NCBI GenBank assembly: GCA_963662905.2
Contig: CAXXFD010000003.1
Location: 2,046,001 to 2,110,000 of the forward strand
Source of the DNA: G963662905 sp963662905
GTDB taxonomy: Bacteria > Bacteroidota > Bacteroidia > Bacteroidales > WRLA01
Direction of reading: 5' to 3'
Length of the DNA: 64,000 nucleotides
Made by a program: the position numbers and the translations under genes. The first letter of the stretch is position 1. Every line of letters begins with the position of its first letter. Positions 19,189 through 27,839 of the stretch are shown one piece after another. The notes under the pieces were generated by a model. It saw only the letters and a program-made list of their open reading frames with translations, made no database searches and was not told the origin of the DNA.

Positions 19189-19437
19189 GTGCCTTTTAAA
19201 AACAAAAAAGGCGCCACGAGTGTGACGCCCAATGTAAGTAAAACCAGGAGATATAAGGAGATTCTTAATTCAACAAATAGTAATTATGCTAATATATTTT
19301 TCGCAACAAAAATACGAATTATTTGCTCACATCAAAGAGAAAACAGGATTTTATAGACGAAAACAATGGGTTTTTTAAAAATCATAAGTATTTTTACCTG
19401 ATTTTTTTAAATTTATAAGCAAAACCCCCAAATAATT
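19189..19437. other. Intergenic region between sucB terminator and the Lrp-type gene
   Basis: About 250 bp without a convincing reading frame. It holds the minus-strand hairpin at 19205-19229, the possible small RNA above, and an A+T-rich stretch before the regulator start at 19438 that probably contains the regulator's own promoter. I see no repeat or operator that clearly stands out. Confidence 0.5.
19205..19300 (-). ncRNA. Possible small RNA transcribed opposite to sucB
   Basis: On the minus strand a -7-like box TATTTTTG (19314-19307) with TTTG 18 bases further upstream (19336-19333) could start a transcript near 19300. About 75 bases later comes a terminator: GGCGTCAC (19229-19222), loop ACTC, GTGGCGCC (19217-19210), then six T. 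No minus-strand gene lies nearby that would need this terminator. The putative RNA of about 95 nt contains a pyrimidine-rich stretch near its middle (TCTCCTTATATCTCCTGG) that is complementary to purine-rich leader-like sequence. I recognise no known RNA family; the call is inference from promoter-terminator pairing. Confidence 0.35.
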
Positions 19438-19905
19438 ATGGAAAAGTATAAGATTGATAGTTTAGATAAAAAAATCCTTAATACACTTCTAAAAAATGCA
19501 CGTACTCCATTTATGGAAATTGCCCGTATGTGCGGAGTATCAGGAGCTGCAATTCACCAGCGCATACAAAAAATGGAAGAATCGGGGCTGATCGATTCTT
19601 ATGGGGTAAAAATCCCTGCACGTAAACTCGGATACATAACCTGTGCTTTTGTTGGCTTGCAGGTAAACCTTTTGGACGAATCGGCACATGAATTTGTTTT
19701 TATGCGCATCAGCAAAATTGATGAAATAACCGAATGCCATCATGTCACAGGGAAATATTCGCTTTTATTGAAAATTTATGCCCACGATAATGAGCATTTA
19801 AAAAAGATCATCACGGAAAAAATACAGTCTATACCCGAAGTAACAGGTACCGAAACTGTCATATCACTGCAGGAAGGTTTTTCACGTTCCATTCCAATTC
19901 ACTGA
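19438..19905 (+). CDS. Lrp/AsnC family transcriptional regulator
   Basis: A 155-residue regulator. Residues 1-60 form the AsnC-type winged helix-turn-helix ('LDKKILNTLLKNARTPFMEI' then 'GVSGAAIHQRIQKMEESGLI'); residues about 65-145 form the RAM ligand-binding/oligomerisation domain ('ITECHHVTGKYSLLLKIYA'). These proteins sense amino acids or other small metabolites and bind DNA as octamers or higher. It sits between sucAB and lpdA, all on the same strand, 110 bp before lpdA, so control of the 2-oxoglutarate dehydrogenase genes is a fair guess but only from position. Ligand unknown. Confidence 0.9.
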   Translation: MEKYKIDSLDKKILNTLLKNARTPFMEIARMCGVSGAAIHQRIQKMEESGLIDSYGVKIPARKLGYITCAFVGLQVNLLDESAHEFVFMRISKIDEITECHHVTGKYSLLLKIYAHDNEHLKKIITEKIQSIPEVTGTETVISLQEGFSRSIPIH

Positions 19906-20015
19906 TCCGCTTACAAAAATGATGAACATTCGAATATCAGCCTTGTTTGGTAAGCACTGGTATGCTTCAAAAACCAGAAAATTAATACTTTCGCACAAAA
20001 AATAAATTTAAGGAT

Positions 20016-21407
20016 ATGAATTACGATCTTATTGTTGTTGGAAGTGGCCCCGGAGGATATGTTGCCGCAATAAGGGCTGCCCAGCTGGGAATGAAAACGG
20101 CTGTTGTTGAAAAATCGGAACTTGGCGGAATATGCCTCAACTGGGGCTGTATCCCAACCAAAGCGCTGCTTAAAAGCGCACAGGTTTTTAACTACCTGAA
20201 ACACGCACAGGACTATGGCATTAAAATAGACGGAGAAGCTTCCGTTGATTTCGAAGCAATGGTGTCGCGCAGCCGGCAGGTTGCCAAAGGCATGAGCAAT
20301 GGCATCCAGTTTCTCCTGAAGAAAAACAAAATCGAGCATATTAAAGGCTTTGGAAAAGTGAAACCCGGCAAAATCGTTGAAGTAACCGACGAAAACGGCG
20401 AGGCAAAAAAATATAGTGCAAACCACATCATCCTTGCAACAGGTGCCCGTTCGCGCGAATTGCCCAACCTGCCCCAGGACGGCAAAAAAATTATTGGCTA
20501 CCGCAAAGCCATGACCCTGGAAAAGCAGCCCGAAAGCATGCTGGTTGTAGGCTCCGGAGCCATTGGATCTGAATTTGCATATTTCTATAATTCCATCGGT
20601 ACAAAAGTTACCCTGGTGGAATATATGCCCAATATTGTTCCTTTGGAAGACGTGGACGTTTCTAAACAACTGGAGCGCTCCTTTAAAAAAGCCGGCATGA
20701 AGATCATGACAAATTCATCGGTTGAAAGCGTGGACACCAGTGGAGATAAATGCAAGGTAATAGTGAAAACAAAAAAAGGGGAAGAAGAAATTGAAGCAGA
20801 CGTCGTGCTTTCTGCCGTTGGTGTTACAACCAACCTTGAAGGCCTTGGTTTGGAAGAAACAGGAATTGCCACAGAAAACGGCAAAGTACCTGTGGACGAC
20901 TTCTACGCCACCAATGTGGAAGGTTATTATGCCATTGGCGATATCGTAAAAGGCCCTGCATTGGCGCATGTCGCATCGCATGAGGGCATCATCTGCGTGG
21001 AAAAAATTGCCGGTCACAATCCCGACCCAATGGATTACGGCAACATCCCGGCCTGTACTTATACCAACCCTGAAGTAGCTTCGGTAGGCATGAACGAAAA
21101 GCAAGCCAAAGAAGCCGGTTATGAGATCAAAGTCGGGAAATTCCCCTTCACGGCTTCAGGAAAGGCCAGTGCTGCCGGATCGAAAGATGGTTTTGTTAAG
21201 GTAATTTTTGACGCCAAATATGGCGAATGGCTCGGCGCCCATATGATTGGTGATAATGTTACCGAAATGATTGCCGAAGTGGTTGCAGCCCGCAAGCTGG
21301 AAACCACTGCCAAAGAAATCATAGAAACCGTACATCCGCACCCAACTATGTCAGAAGCGGTTATGGAGGCTGTGGCACAAGCTTATGATGAATGTATCCA
21401 TCTCTAA
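20016..21407 (+). CDS. lpdA: Dihydrolipoyl dehydrogenase (E3)
   Basis: A 463-residue FAD-dependent pyridine-nucleotide disulphide oxidoreductase. FAD site 'VVGSGPGGYVAAIRAAQLG' at the N-terminus, redox-active disulphide C40-C45 in 'GGICLNWGCIPTKALLKSA', NAD site 'LVVGSGAIGSEFAYFYNSIG' near residue 176, second FAD motif 'GYYAIGDIV' near 306, and the active-site His-Glu of the partner subunit in 'VHPHPTMSEAVMEAV' near 440. It reoxidises dihydrolipoyl groups of the 2-oxoglutarate (and likely pyruvate or glycine cleavage) complex. A near-match -7 box TACTTTCG lies about 25 bp before the start, so it may be transcribed separately from the regulator. A terminator follows at 21453. Confidence 0.96.
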   Translation: MNYDLIVVGSGPGGYVAAIRAAQLGMKTAVVEKSELGGICLNWGCIPTKALLKSAQVFNYLKHAQDYGIKIDGEASVDFEAMVSRSRQVAKGMSNGIQFLLKKNKIEHIKGFGKVKPGKIVEVTDENGEAKKYSANHIILATGARSRELPNLPQDGKKIIGYRKAMTLEKQPESMLVVGSGAIGSEFAYFYNSIGTKVTLVEYMPNIVPLEDVDVSKQLERSFKKAGMKIMTNSSVESVDTSGDKCKVIVKTKKGEEEIEADVVLSAVGVTTNLEGLGLEETGIATENGKVPVDDFYATNVEGYYAIGDIVKGPALAHVASHEGIICVEKIAGHNPDPMDYGNIPACTYTNPEVASVGMNEKQAKEAGYEIKVGKFPFTASGKASAAGSKDGFVKVIFDAKYGEWLGAHMIGDNVTEMIAEVVAARKLETTAKEIIETVHPHPTMSEAVMEAVAQAYDECIHL

Positions 21408-21452
21408 AATATGACGACAAATTAAACGTTTGATTATTAAAACAGCATATGA

Positions 21453-21485
21453 AACAGCTCCGAAATACGGGGCTGTTTTTGTTTT
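21453..21485. terminator. Terminator between lpdA and the convergent DUF5020 gene
   Basis: AACAGCTCCG (21453-21462), loop AAATA, CGGGGCTGTT (21468-21477), then a T-rich run. One T-G pair interrupts an otherwise complete 10-bp stem. It sits 46 bp after the lpdA stop and reaches the stop codon of the convergent gene, so it mainly ends lpdA. Confidence 0.8.
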
Positions 21486-22146
21486 AATCGAATTGCCATT
21501 TAAAGCCTAAGGCAGGATTAAACTGCCAGTCGTCGCTGACGAATTTGCGGCTGATTTCCAGTTCGCCGCCCAGGTTCAGGTTTTCCCATACACGAAACCA
21601 CAATTGAGGCTCGCTGAGGAATACCGTAAATTTTTCGCCTTTTTGCCCTTGCGACCAGATATCCAAAAAGCCACAAAACTGCAAGCGCCCTTCCAGCATA
21701 AATTTATTCCATGCAAAAGTCAGTTGCCAATCCGCCCCTTCACTTTGATAAAAAGACCGGTACAAAAGATCGGTTTTTATCGTAATAAATTTCAAATTGA
21801 CCGGATAGCTAAAACCGCCCAGCCATACCGGCCCCAAGGCATAACCATTGGTGTGCCCGTCATTGTATTGCACCGTTACATCCAGTTTTTTATTCAGGAG
21901 CGGCAAGGTAACATAGCGTGCTATTTCAAAATAGCTTAACGATGCCGACATATTGCCCCCACGGTTATAATCCACATCAAAAAACAGGAAAGTAGAACCA
22001 AATTTATCCGGCTTAAACATCTCAAAAGTTGTGGTAAAGTACTTCCGGTCTTTCCCCAGATCATATAAAACCTGCAGGTTTTGTGCTTTCACGGCAGCAA
22101 TGGATACGAACATCACTGAGAATAACAAAAGGAGTATCTTTTTCAT
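21484..22146 (-). CDS. DUF5020 family outer-membrane protein
   Basis: A 220-residue exported protein. MKKILLLLFSVMFVSIAAVK is a signal peptide; the mature part starts 'QNLQVLYDLGKDRKYFTTTF', characteristic of DUF5020 (related to the nucleoside-specific channel-forming family). Alternating strands such as 'STFLFFDVDYNRGGNMSASL' and the aromatic end 'QFNPALGFKWQFD' indicate a 10-12 strand outer-membrane barrel. The family is common in Bacteroidota; transport of nucleosides is suggested by the distant Tsx relationship but unproven. Single gene, convergent with lpdA and divergent from the lipoprotein hydrolase gene. Confidence 0.82.
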   Translation of the reverse strand: MKKILLLLFSVMFVSIAAVKAQNLQVLYDLGKDRKYFTTTFEMFKPDKFGSTFLFFDVDYNRGGNMSASLSYFEIARYVTLPLLNKKLDVTVQYNDGHTNGYALGPVWLGGFSYPVNLKFITIKTDLLYRSFYQSEGADWQLTFAWNKFMLEGRLQFCGFLDIWSQGQKGEKFTVFLSEPQLWFRVWENLNLGGELEISRKFVSDDWQFNPALGFKWQFD

Positions 22147-22247
22147 AAATTCGGTTTAGGTTAAAAAAGTATTCGGTGCGCAAAAAAGCTGAATGCACTA
22201 AGTTAGGAAATTTGTAGTTTTGACCACCGAAACCAATCAAAGAAAAT

Positions 22248-23129
22248 ATGAAAATTAAATCTTTATCCGCTATTTTTCTACTGGCACTGGCATTATGGCA
22301 ATGCCATTCCCCTTCAAACAATCAAACTGAAGACAAAAAAGCAAGCCTTAAACTGAGTGATGGCAATACGCTGGAATACAGCATTTGCGGCAATGCCGAC
22401 ACTACATTGCTGTTTATTCATGGCTGGAATATCAACATGAATTACTGGGACCGGCAGCTTGATGCCTTTTGTGGCGCCTATACCGTTGCACGCATCACAC
22501 TGCCCGGTTTTGGAGAGCCTGAAGCAAAACGAGATGAATGGACTGTATGGTCTTATGCCAAAGACATTGCTGAGTTTGTCAAAGCTAAAAACCTGAAAAA
22601 CGTCATTCTAATCGGGCACAGCATGGGCGGGCCCATAATTTTGGAAACCAGTGTAAATTACCCGGAAAACATCATCGGGCTGATTGGTGTGGACACCTAT
22701 AAAGACGTAGGGCATCAATACACAACTCAGGAAATCGGTGAAATTGAATTTTTCTTTGGCAAACTGCGCGACAGCTTTGAAGTGTACAGCCCGATTTTCG
22801 CCTCAGCGATGCTTTTCCATCCAAGTACTGATTCCCTGGTGCGCAAGAGGGTATTGACAGACTACGCCAATGCCCGCCCGGAGGTTGCCTTACCGGTGCT
22901 GGAGTCGCTTATCCGGACACGTACACATGAAGCAGAACTGATGCAGCAGCTTCCTTTTAAACTTTATATGGTGAACAGTGATGCAGAAGCCAGCCGGACA
23001 GAAGCTCTGGACACTTTGCTGCCACATTCCTATCATATTGAAGATGTTCATGCCACGGGACATTTCCCAATGATTGAAAAGTCAGATGAGTTTAATGAGG
23101 CTTTGAAACGCGTCTTGAAGCTTTTATAA
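22248..23129 (+). CDS. Alpha/beta hydrolase, probable lipoprotein
   Basis: A 293-residue protein. The N-terminus (MKIKSLSAIFLLALALWQC) is a type II signal sequence with Cys19 as the likely lipidated residue, so the enzyme is probably tethered to the envelope. The alpha/beta hydrolase core shows 'TLLFIHGWNINMNYWDRQ' near residue 52, 'LIGHSMGGPIIL' (nucleophile Ser near 126) and 'EDVHATGHFPMIEKSDEF' (His near 270). Order and spacing fit serine esterases or haloalkane-dehalogenase relatives; the substrate is unknown. A TAGTTTTG -7-like box lies at 22215-22222, 26 bp before the ATG. Confidence 0.85.
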   Translation: MKIKSLSAIFLLALALWQCHSPSNNQTEDKKASLKLSDGNTLEYSICGNADTTLLFIHGWNINMNYWDRQLDAFCGAYTVARITLPGFGEPEAKRDEWTVWSYAKDIAEFVKAKNLKNVILIGHSMGGPIILETSVNYPENIIGLIGVDTYKDVGHQYTTQEIGEIEFFFGKLRDSFEVYSPIFASAMLFHPSTDSLVRKRVLTDYANARPEVALPVLESLIRTRTHEAELMQQLPFKLYMVNSDAEASRTEALDTLLPHSYHIEDVHATGHFPMIEKSDEFNEALKRVLKLL

Positions 23130-23188
23130 AATCAGTTATGCCAAATAGATTTTATTAAAGGCCCTTGGTTATCAGAATATGACAGTCT

Positions 23189-24487
23189 TTAGGCGGATAA
23201 TTTTTTTTCGAAGGGCCGTATAATCAACCTAAGCGCCGAATTGAATTTCATATAGTTCATAAACCAGTTCAGCAAAACAAACAGGCGGTTTTCAAAACCG
23301 ACGATGGACATCAGGTGCACAAACAGCCAGGTGATCCAGGCAAACCAGCCCTGAAATCCAAACCAGGGCAAATCAACAACCGCTTTGCTGCGCCCTATTG
23401 TGGCCATACTCCCTTTATCGCGATAATGAAAGGCCTTCATTTCCTCTCCTTTAGCAAGCTTTTTGATGTTTGCAACAAACAAATCTGCCTGCTGAATAGC
23501 TACCGGCGCCACCATGGGATGTCCGTGCGGATAATCTTCGGTTTTCATTAAAGCCGCATCGCCCAAAACAAAAATATTGTGATCTGTTTTCTCCAGCCTG
23601 ATCCGGTTAAAATGATCGACCATAAGCCGGCCACTACGCGCATCAACGGCAAGTTCAAGACCCTGAGGCACATCGGCTTTTACTCCGGCAGCCCAAATAA
23701 GGTTGTGCGATAAAATTTCGCCGCCATCCGAGAGCAAGACCTTTGTTCCGTCATAGTCCTGAATCAGGCTTTTAAGGCGTACATCTGCGCCCATTTTCCG
23801 GAGAAAATGCAATGTTTTTGAAGAAGCTTTTTCACTCATGCCCGCGAGCAGCCTTCCGGAACCTTCCACAAGGACAATCCGCATATCGCTCATATTCAGG
23901 TCATGATATTCGTTCCGAAACACATAGCGCTTCAGGTCACAGAGCGCACCGGCCAGCTCCACTCCTGTTGGACCGCCTCCTGCCACCACAAAGGTGAGCA
24001 ATGCTTCCCGTTCCTTTTTATCGTTGGTAAACACTGCCTGTTCAATATTCTGCAAAATCATGGAACGCAAATCCAGGGACTGGCTCAATGTTTTGAGCGG
24101 CATAGAATTCTGCTCAATATTTTTATTGCCGAAATAATTGGTTTTGCTGCCTGTGGCAATCAGCAGGAAATCATAGCTCAATGTTCCCTGATCGGTGACA
24201 ATTGCCTTCTGTGCCACATCCACCCTGCGGACGTTTGTATAACGAAAGAAAACTTCACCGTAGCGCTTCACAAATTTCCGCAGCGGATAAGCAATGCTGT
24301 TGGATTCCAGCCCACCACTGGCCACCTGATAAAGCAAAGGCTGAAAGGTATGATAGTTCTGCCGGTCGATCAAAACAATCTGATATTTTTTGGCGTTCAG
24401 TTTCTTGATCAGTTCGATACCGGCGAAACCACCGCCAACAATAATGATGCGCGGAAGATTTGATGAGGGAATATTGAGGTTGTTCAT
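23189..24487 (-). CDS. ndh: Type II NADH:quinone oxidoreductase (NDH-2)
   Basis: A 432-residue FAD flavoprotein. The FAD-binding motif 'IIIVGGGFAGIELIKKLN' lies at about residues 13-30, the NAD-binding 'FVVAGGGPTGVELAGAL' near 165, and 'NIFVLGDAALMKTEDYPHGH' near 303 followed by the quinone-site 'PVAIQQADLF'. C-terminal hydrophobic and amphipathic segments ('GWFAWITWLFVHLMSIVGF') anchor it to the inner membrane, as in Bacteroidota NDH-2. It moves electrons from NADH to quinone without proton pumping. The ATG at 24487 is chosen because the alternative at 24616 adds 43 residues unlike the family. The alternative identity as another membrane-bound pyridine nucleotide reductase is possible but less likely. 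Confidence 0.9.
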   Translation of the reverse strand: MNNLNIPSSNLPRIIIVGGGFAGIELIKKLNAKKYQIVLIDRQNYHTFQPLLYQVASGGLESNSIAYPLRKFVKRYGEVFFRYTNVRRVDVAQKAIVTDQGTLSYDFLLIATGSKTNYFGNKNIEQNSMPLKTLSQSLDLRSMILQNIEQAVFTNDKKEREALLTFVVAGGGPTGVELAGALCDLKRYVFRNEYHDLNMSDMRIVLVEGSGRLLAGMSEKASSKTLHFLRKMGADVRLKSLIQDYDGTKVLLSDGGEILSHNLIWAAGVKADVPQGLELAVDARSGRLMVDHFNRIRLEKTDHNIFVLGDAALMKTEDYPHGHPMVAPVAIQQADLFVANIKKLAKGEEMKAFHYRDKGSMATIGRSKAVVDLPWFGFQGWFAWITWLFVHLMSIVGFENRLFVLLNWFMNYMKFNSALRLIIRPFEKKLSA

Positions 24488-24537
24488 GGATCTTGTTTTC
24501 AAAAAAACAAGGGAGGGGATAAAAAGTTGGTCAGGAC

Positions 24538-24565
24538 AAAAAATAAGGCCTGAAGGATAATTCCA
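24538..24565 (+). repeat. 28-bp direct repeat, left copy
   Basis: Identical over 28 bases to 25305-25332 (A-run, then TAAGGCCTGAAGGATAATTC, then CA). The right copy forms part of the tRNA-Met terminator; this left copy lacks the second hairpin arm. The two copies bracket the small membrane-protein gene. Confidence 0.9.
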
Positions 24566-24782
24566 CCCCCAATATTCAGAACCATCAAAAACAACATCTA
24601 AACAGCAAGGATACAATAAGAAAAAGACTTACAATGACACAAATAAATATCGTAATCAATGCTATGGATCTTGTTCTCAAAAGGTTTTGTTTCCGTAATA
24701 GAGACTTCTGTTAATTAATGCAAATTAACAACAAACTATTTGAACTCGCTGTAAAATGCGCCTAAAAAAGGCATGCACGACT

Positions 24783-25193
24783 CTACTCCTGGATTGGCTT
24801 TTTACCGAAATATCCAATAAGGAGGAAAGAAAGAACGAGGACAGTTAAAATACCATCATAAACGCCCATTGGGAGGAAAAGCGTAAAAACGGCAAGGGTA
24901 TAAACACTCACAATGACACCAAACCAAAAGCCCCAGAGGCGATTTCGCAATATACCTATACCCGAAATAATACGCATTGACGTCGGGATTAATGTGAATA
25001 AAAAGGTGTATAGATGATTCTCTGTGAACATTTTATTCACTCCAGAAAAATAAAAGGCCGGATAATCAGCTTTAGCCCATCCCAGATAGGCAAACAAATT
25101 TGTGAACACATCCGAACATTCTAAAATTCCATATGCCAAAAAGATGATGCCGGCAGTTTTAATGCACCAATTCAGTCTAACTTTATCTTTCAT
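24783..25193 (-). CDS. Small four-helix membrane protein, unknown function
   Basis: A 136-residue protein with four predicted membrane segments (about residues 10-33, 60-80, 85-105, 110-130) and a short cytoplasmic tail 'GYFGKKPIQE'. I do not recognise the family; the overall shape resembles small DoxX- or DUF-type integral membrane proteins. It has no operon partner, sits between ndh and the initiator tRNA gene, and is bracketed by two 28-bp direct repeats, which may mean that this piece was inserted or duplicated here. The start at 25193 gives MKDKVRLNWCIK, a plausible cytoplasmic lead. Confidence 0.7.
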   Translation of the reverse strand: MKDKVRLNWCIKTAGIIFLAYGILECSDVFTNLFAYLGWAKADYPAFYFSGVNKMFTENHLYTFLFTLIPTSMRIISGIGILRNRLWGFWFGVIVSVYTLAVFTLFLPMGVYDGILTVLVLSFLLIGYFGKKPIQE

Positions 25194-25304
25194 AATGCTT
25201 TATTTTTGGTTGTTAAGAAAATAAGTGAAACACTAAAATACGGATTTATTCTATATGAAAATGTGGTTTTTTGAAATCATTCTGTTTTGGATTTACATAG
25301 GGAT

Positions 25305-25332
25305 AAAAAATAAGGCCTGAAGGATAATTCCA
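25305..25332 (+). repeat. 28-bp direct repeat, right copy
   Basis: Exact copy of 24538-24565. It overlaps the terminator of the tRNA-Met gene (minus strand), providing its A-run (T-run in the transcript) and one hairpin arm. Confidence 0.9.
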
Positions 25333-25341
25333 ACAGGCCTT
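25305..25341 (-). terminator. Terminator of tRNA-fMet
   Basis: On the minus strand AAGGCCTG (25341-25334) pairs with CAGGCCTT (25319-25312) and is followed by a T-run. It begins right after the tRNA 3' end. Confidence 0.85.
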
Positions 25342-25345
25342 TTAG

Positions 25346-25417
<72 letters not shown>

Positions 25418-25529
25418 ATATATTTTAAAATGCGTTTAATCTTTTTTATAGAACTTTGTTCCCCAAACGGGAGTGCAAAGATAATAATTTGTTTCTTTGC
25501 TTTCCAAATAAATTTTAAAAAAAATTAAT

Positions 25530-26405
25530 ATGTCGCATAAATCAGGCTTCGTGAACATCATTGGCAACCCTAATGCGGGCAAGTCAACATTAATGAATGC
25601 CCTTGTAGGAGAGAAACTTAGCATCATTACAAGTAAGGCGCAAACCACCCGCCACCGCATTATGGGAATTGTGAACGGAGAAGATTTTCAGATCGTTTAT
25701 TCCGATACACCCGGCATTTTAAAGCCCAATTATGCCCTTCAGGAGCAAATGATGAAGTTTGTGCATTCCGCATTGCAGGATGCAGACATTGTTCTTTATG
25801 TGGTTGAAATGGGCGAAAAAAATCCCCCACAGGAAATCATCGACAAGCTGCAGCCGGGCAATATCCCGATGATCCTTGTCCTCAATAAAATTGACCTTGG
25901 CGATGAAGAAACGGTTAAAAAACAACTCGACCATTGGGGCGATCTGTTCCCAAAGGCACACATCCTGCCCGTTTCGGCTTTGCACAGATTCAATTTAGAA
26001 CGTGTTTTCGACCTCATCATGGAGCATCTCCCCGAATTTCCGGCCTATTACCCAAAAGATGAGCTTACCGATAAAAACATGCGCTTCTTTGTTCAGGAAA
26101 TCATCCGCGAGAAGATCCTGATACATTATAAAAAGGAAATTCCTTACAGCGTTGAAGTTGTTGTGGAAGAGTACAAAGAAGAAGGAAAGCTTACGCGCAT
26201 CCGGGCCACTATTTTCACCGAACGCGACAGCCAGAAAATCATTTTGATCGGCAACAAAGGCCAGGCCATAAAAAGAGTGGGCACCGAGGCCCGGAAAGAT
26301 ATTGAAGAATTTATTGACACTAAGGTTTTTCTGGAGCTCTTTGTGAAGGTGCGCAAAGACTGGCGCGAAAAAGACAATGAGCTGAAAAACTTTGGTTATC
26401 AATAA
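25530..26405 (+). CDS. era: GTPase Era
   Basis: A 291-residue GTPase with the P-loop 'IIGNPNAGKSTLMNALVGE' at residues about 9-27, switch-region 'TTRHRIMGIVNG', 'YSDTPGI' (G3) near 62, 'LNKIDL' (G4, written LVLNKIDLG) near 119, and a C-terminal KH domain with the typical 'RDSQKIILIGNKGQAIKRVG' around residues 231-250. Era binds 16S rRNA and assists 30S subunit maturation. Length is normal. It is followed 54 bp later by der, another ribosome-assembly GTPase, on the same strand. Confidence 0.97.
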   Translation: MSHKSGFVNIIGNPNAGKSTLMNALVGEKLSIITSKAQTTRHRIMGIVNGEDFQIVYSDTPGILKPNYALQEQMMKFVHSALQDADIVLYVVEMGEKNPPQEIIDKLQPGNIPMILVLNKIDLGDEETVKKQLDHWGDLFPKAHILPVSALHRFNLERVFDLIMEHLPEFPAYYPKDELTDKNMRFFVQEIIREKILIHYKKEIPYSVEVVVEEYKEEGKLTRIRATIFTERDSQKIILIGNKGQAIKRVGTEARKDIEEFIDTKVFLELFVKVRKDWREKDNELKNFGYQ

Positions 26406-26459
26406 GAAAGCCGTCCAAAACGAATTTTTTGTACTTTTGCACGCTAAAATTTCAAGACT

Positions 26460-27761
26460 ATGGGAAATCTGGTAGCTATTGTTGGACGTCCGAATGTAGG
26501 TAAATCTACTTTGTTTAACCGCCTTACAGGCATGCGTCAGGCTATTGTTGACTCGGTAAGCGGTGTTACCCGCGACCGTCATTATGGCAAATCGGACTGG
26601 AACGGAAAGGAATTTTCCATTATTGATACCGGTGGTTATGTGGAAGGCAGCGATGATATCTTCGAAGAAGAAATCCGCAAACAGGCACAACTCGCTGTTG
26701 ATGAAGCCGATGCCATTATTTTTATGGTAGATGTGGAACAGGGCCTCAGCCCTTTGGATGAGGATGTTGCCGTATTCCTGCGCAAATCGCGCAAAGCCGT
26801 TTTTGTGGTAGCCAACAAAGTGGACAACCAGAAACGCCGCGATGAAGTTTATGAATTTATGAGCCTGGGATTAGGCGAAATTTATGGAATATCAGCCATT
26901 AACGGCAGCGGGACCGGCGAACTGCTGGATGCCATGGTAGCAGATTTCACGGACGACAAAGAAGAAGACTCGGATCTTCCGCGTTTTGCCGTTGTAGGAA
27001 GGCCCAATGTGGGAAAATCATCCTTCATTAATGCCCTTTTGGGCAATGAACGCAATATCGTTACCGACATTGCCGGCACAACCCGCGATACTATTTTCAC
27101 GGAATACAATAGTTTTGGTTTTCACTTTAACCTGGTGGATACGGCAGGCATCAGGAAAAAGAAAAAAGTATCGGAAGACATTGAGTTTTATTCGGTTATG
27201 CGCTCCATACGCGCCATTGAATACAGCGATGTCTGCATCCTGATCATTGATGCCACGCAAGGCTTTGAAGCGCAGGACCTGAACATTTTCCAGCTTGCAC
27301 AACGCAATAAAAAAGGCATAGTCATTTTGGTGAACAAATGGGATCTGGTTGAAAAAGATACCAATGCCCATTTGCGCTATAGCGAAAAAATCAAAAAACA
27401 GTTAGAGCCTTTCAATGATGTGCCGATTATTTTTACTTCGGTAATCAACAAACAAAGGATACACAAAGCACTGGAAACCGCTCAGGAAGTTTATGAAAAC
27501 CGCAGCCGCAGGGTAAGCACATCGGAACTAAACGAAAAAATGCTGGAGATCATACAGGCCACACCCCCGCCTGCTGTTAAAGGCAAATACATCAAAATCA
27601 AGTATGTAACCCAGCTTAAAACAGCCTCTCCATGTTTTGCATTTTTTGCCAACCTGCCGCAATATATCCGCGACCCCTATAAACGATTTCTGGAGAACAG
27701 GCTGCGCAGCATGTATAATTTTACAGGCGTCCCGATTCAGATTTTTATGAGAAAAAAGTAG
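26460..27761 (+). CDS. der: Ribosome biogenesis GTPase Der (EngA)
   Basis: A 433-residue protein with two tandem GTPase domains: the first P-loop 'VAIVGRPNVGKSTLFNRLTG' at residues 5-24 and G3 'DTGGY' near 56; the second P-loop 'FAVVGRPNVGKSSFINALLG' near 176 and G3 'DTAGI' near 226, with 'VNKWDL' (G4) near 290. The C-terminal KH-like domain ends '...RSMYNFTGVPIQIFMRKK'. It is needed for 50S subunit assembly. A -7-like box TACTTTTG at 26432-26439 in the era-der gap suggests der also has its own promoter. Confidence 0.97.
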   Translation: MGNLVAIVGRPNVGKSTLFNRLTGMRQAIVDSVSGVTRDRHYGKSDWNGKEFSIIDTGGYVEGSDDIFEEEIRKQAQLAVDEADAIIFMVDVEQGLSPLDEDVAVFLRKSRKAVFVVANKVDNQKRRDEVYEFMSLGLGEIYGISAINGSGTGELLDAMVADFTDDKEEDSDLPRFAVVGRPNVGKSSFINALLGNERNIVTDIAGTTRDTIFTEYNSFGFHFNLVDTAGIRKKKKVSEDIEFYSVMRSIRAIEYSDVCILIIDATQGFEAQDLNIFQLAQRNKKGIVILVNKWDLVEKDTNAHLRYSEKIKKQLEPFNDVPIIFTSVINKQRIHKALETAQEVYENRSRRVSTSELNEKMLEIIQATPPPAVKGKYIKIKYVTQLKTASPCFAFFANLPQYIRDPYKRFLENRLRSMYNFTGVPIQIFMRKK

Positions 27762-27839
27762 CATCCCGGTTTAACTGCTTTAAATTAGCACATTTTATTA
27801 TAGCTTTGCATCGCTTTTTGAGCAGCAAACACCTTTTGG

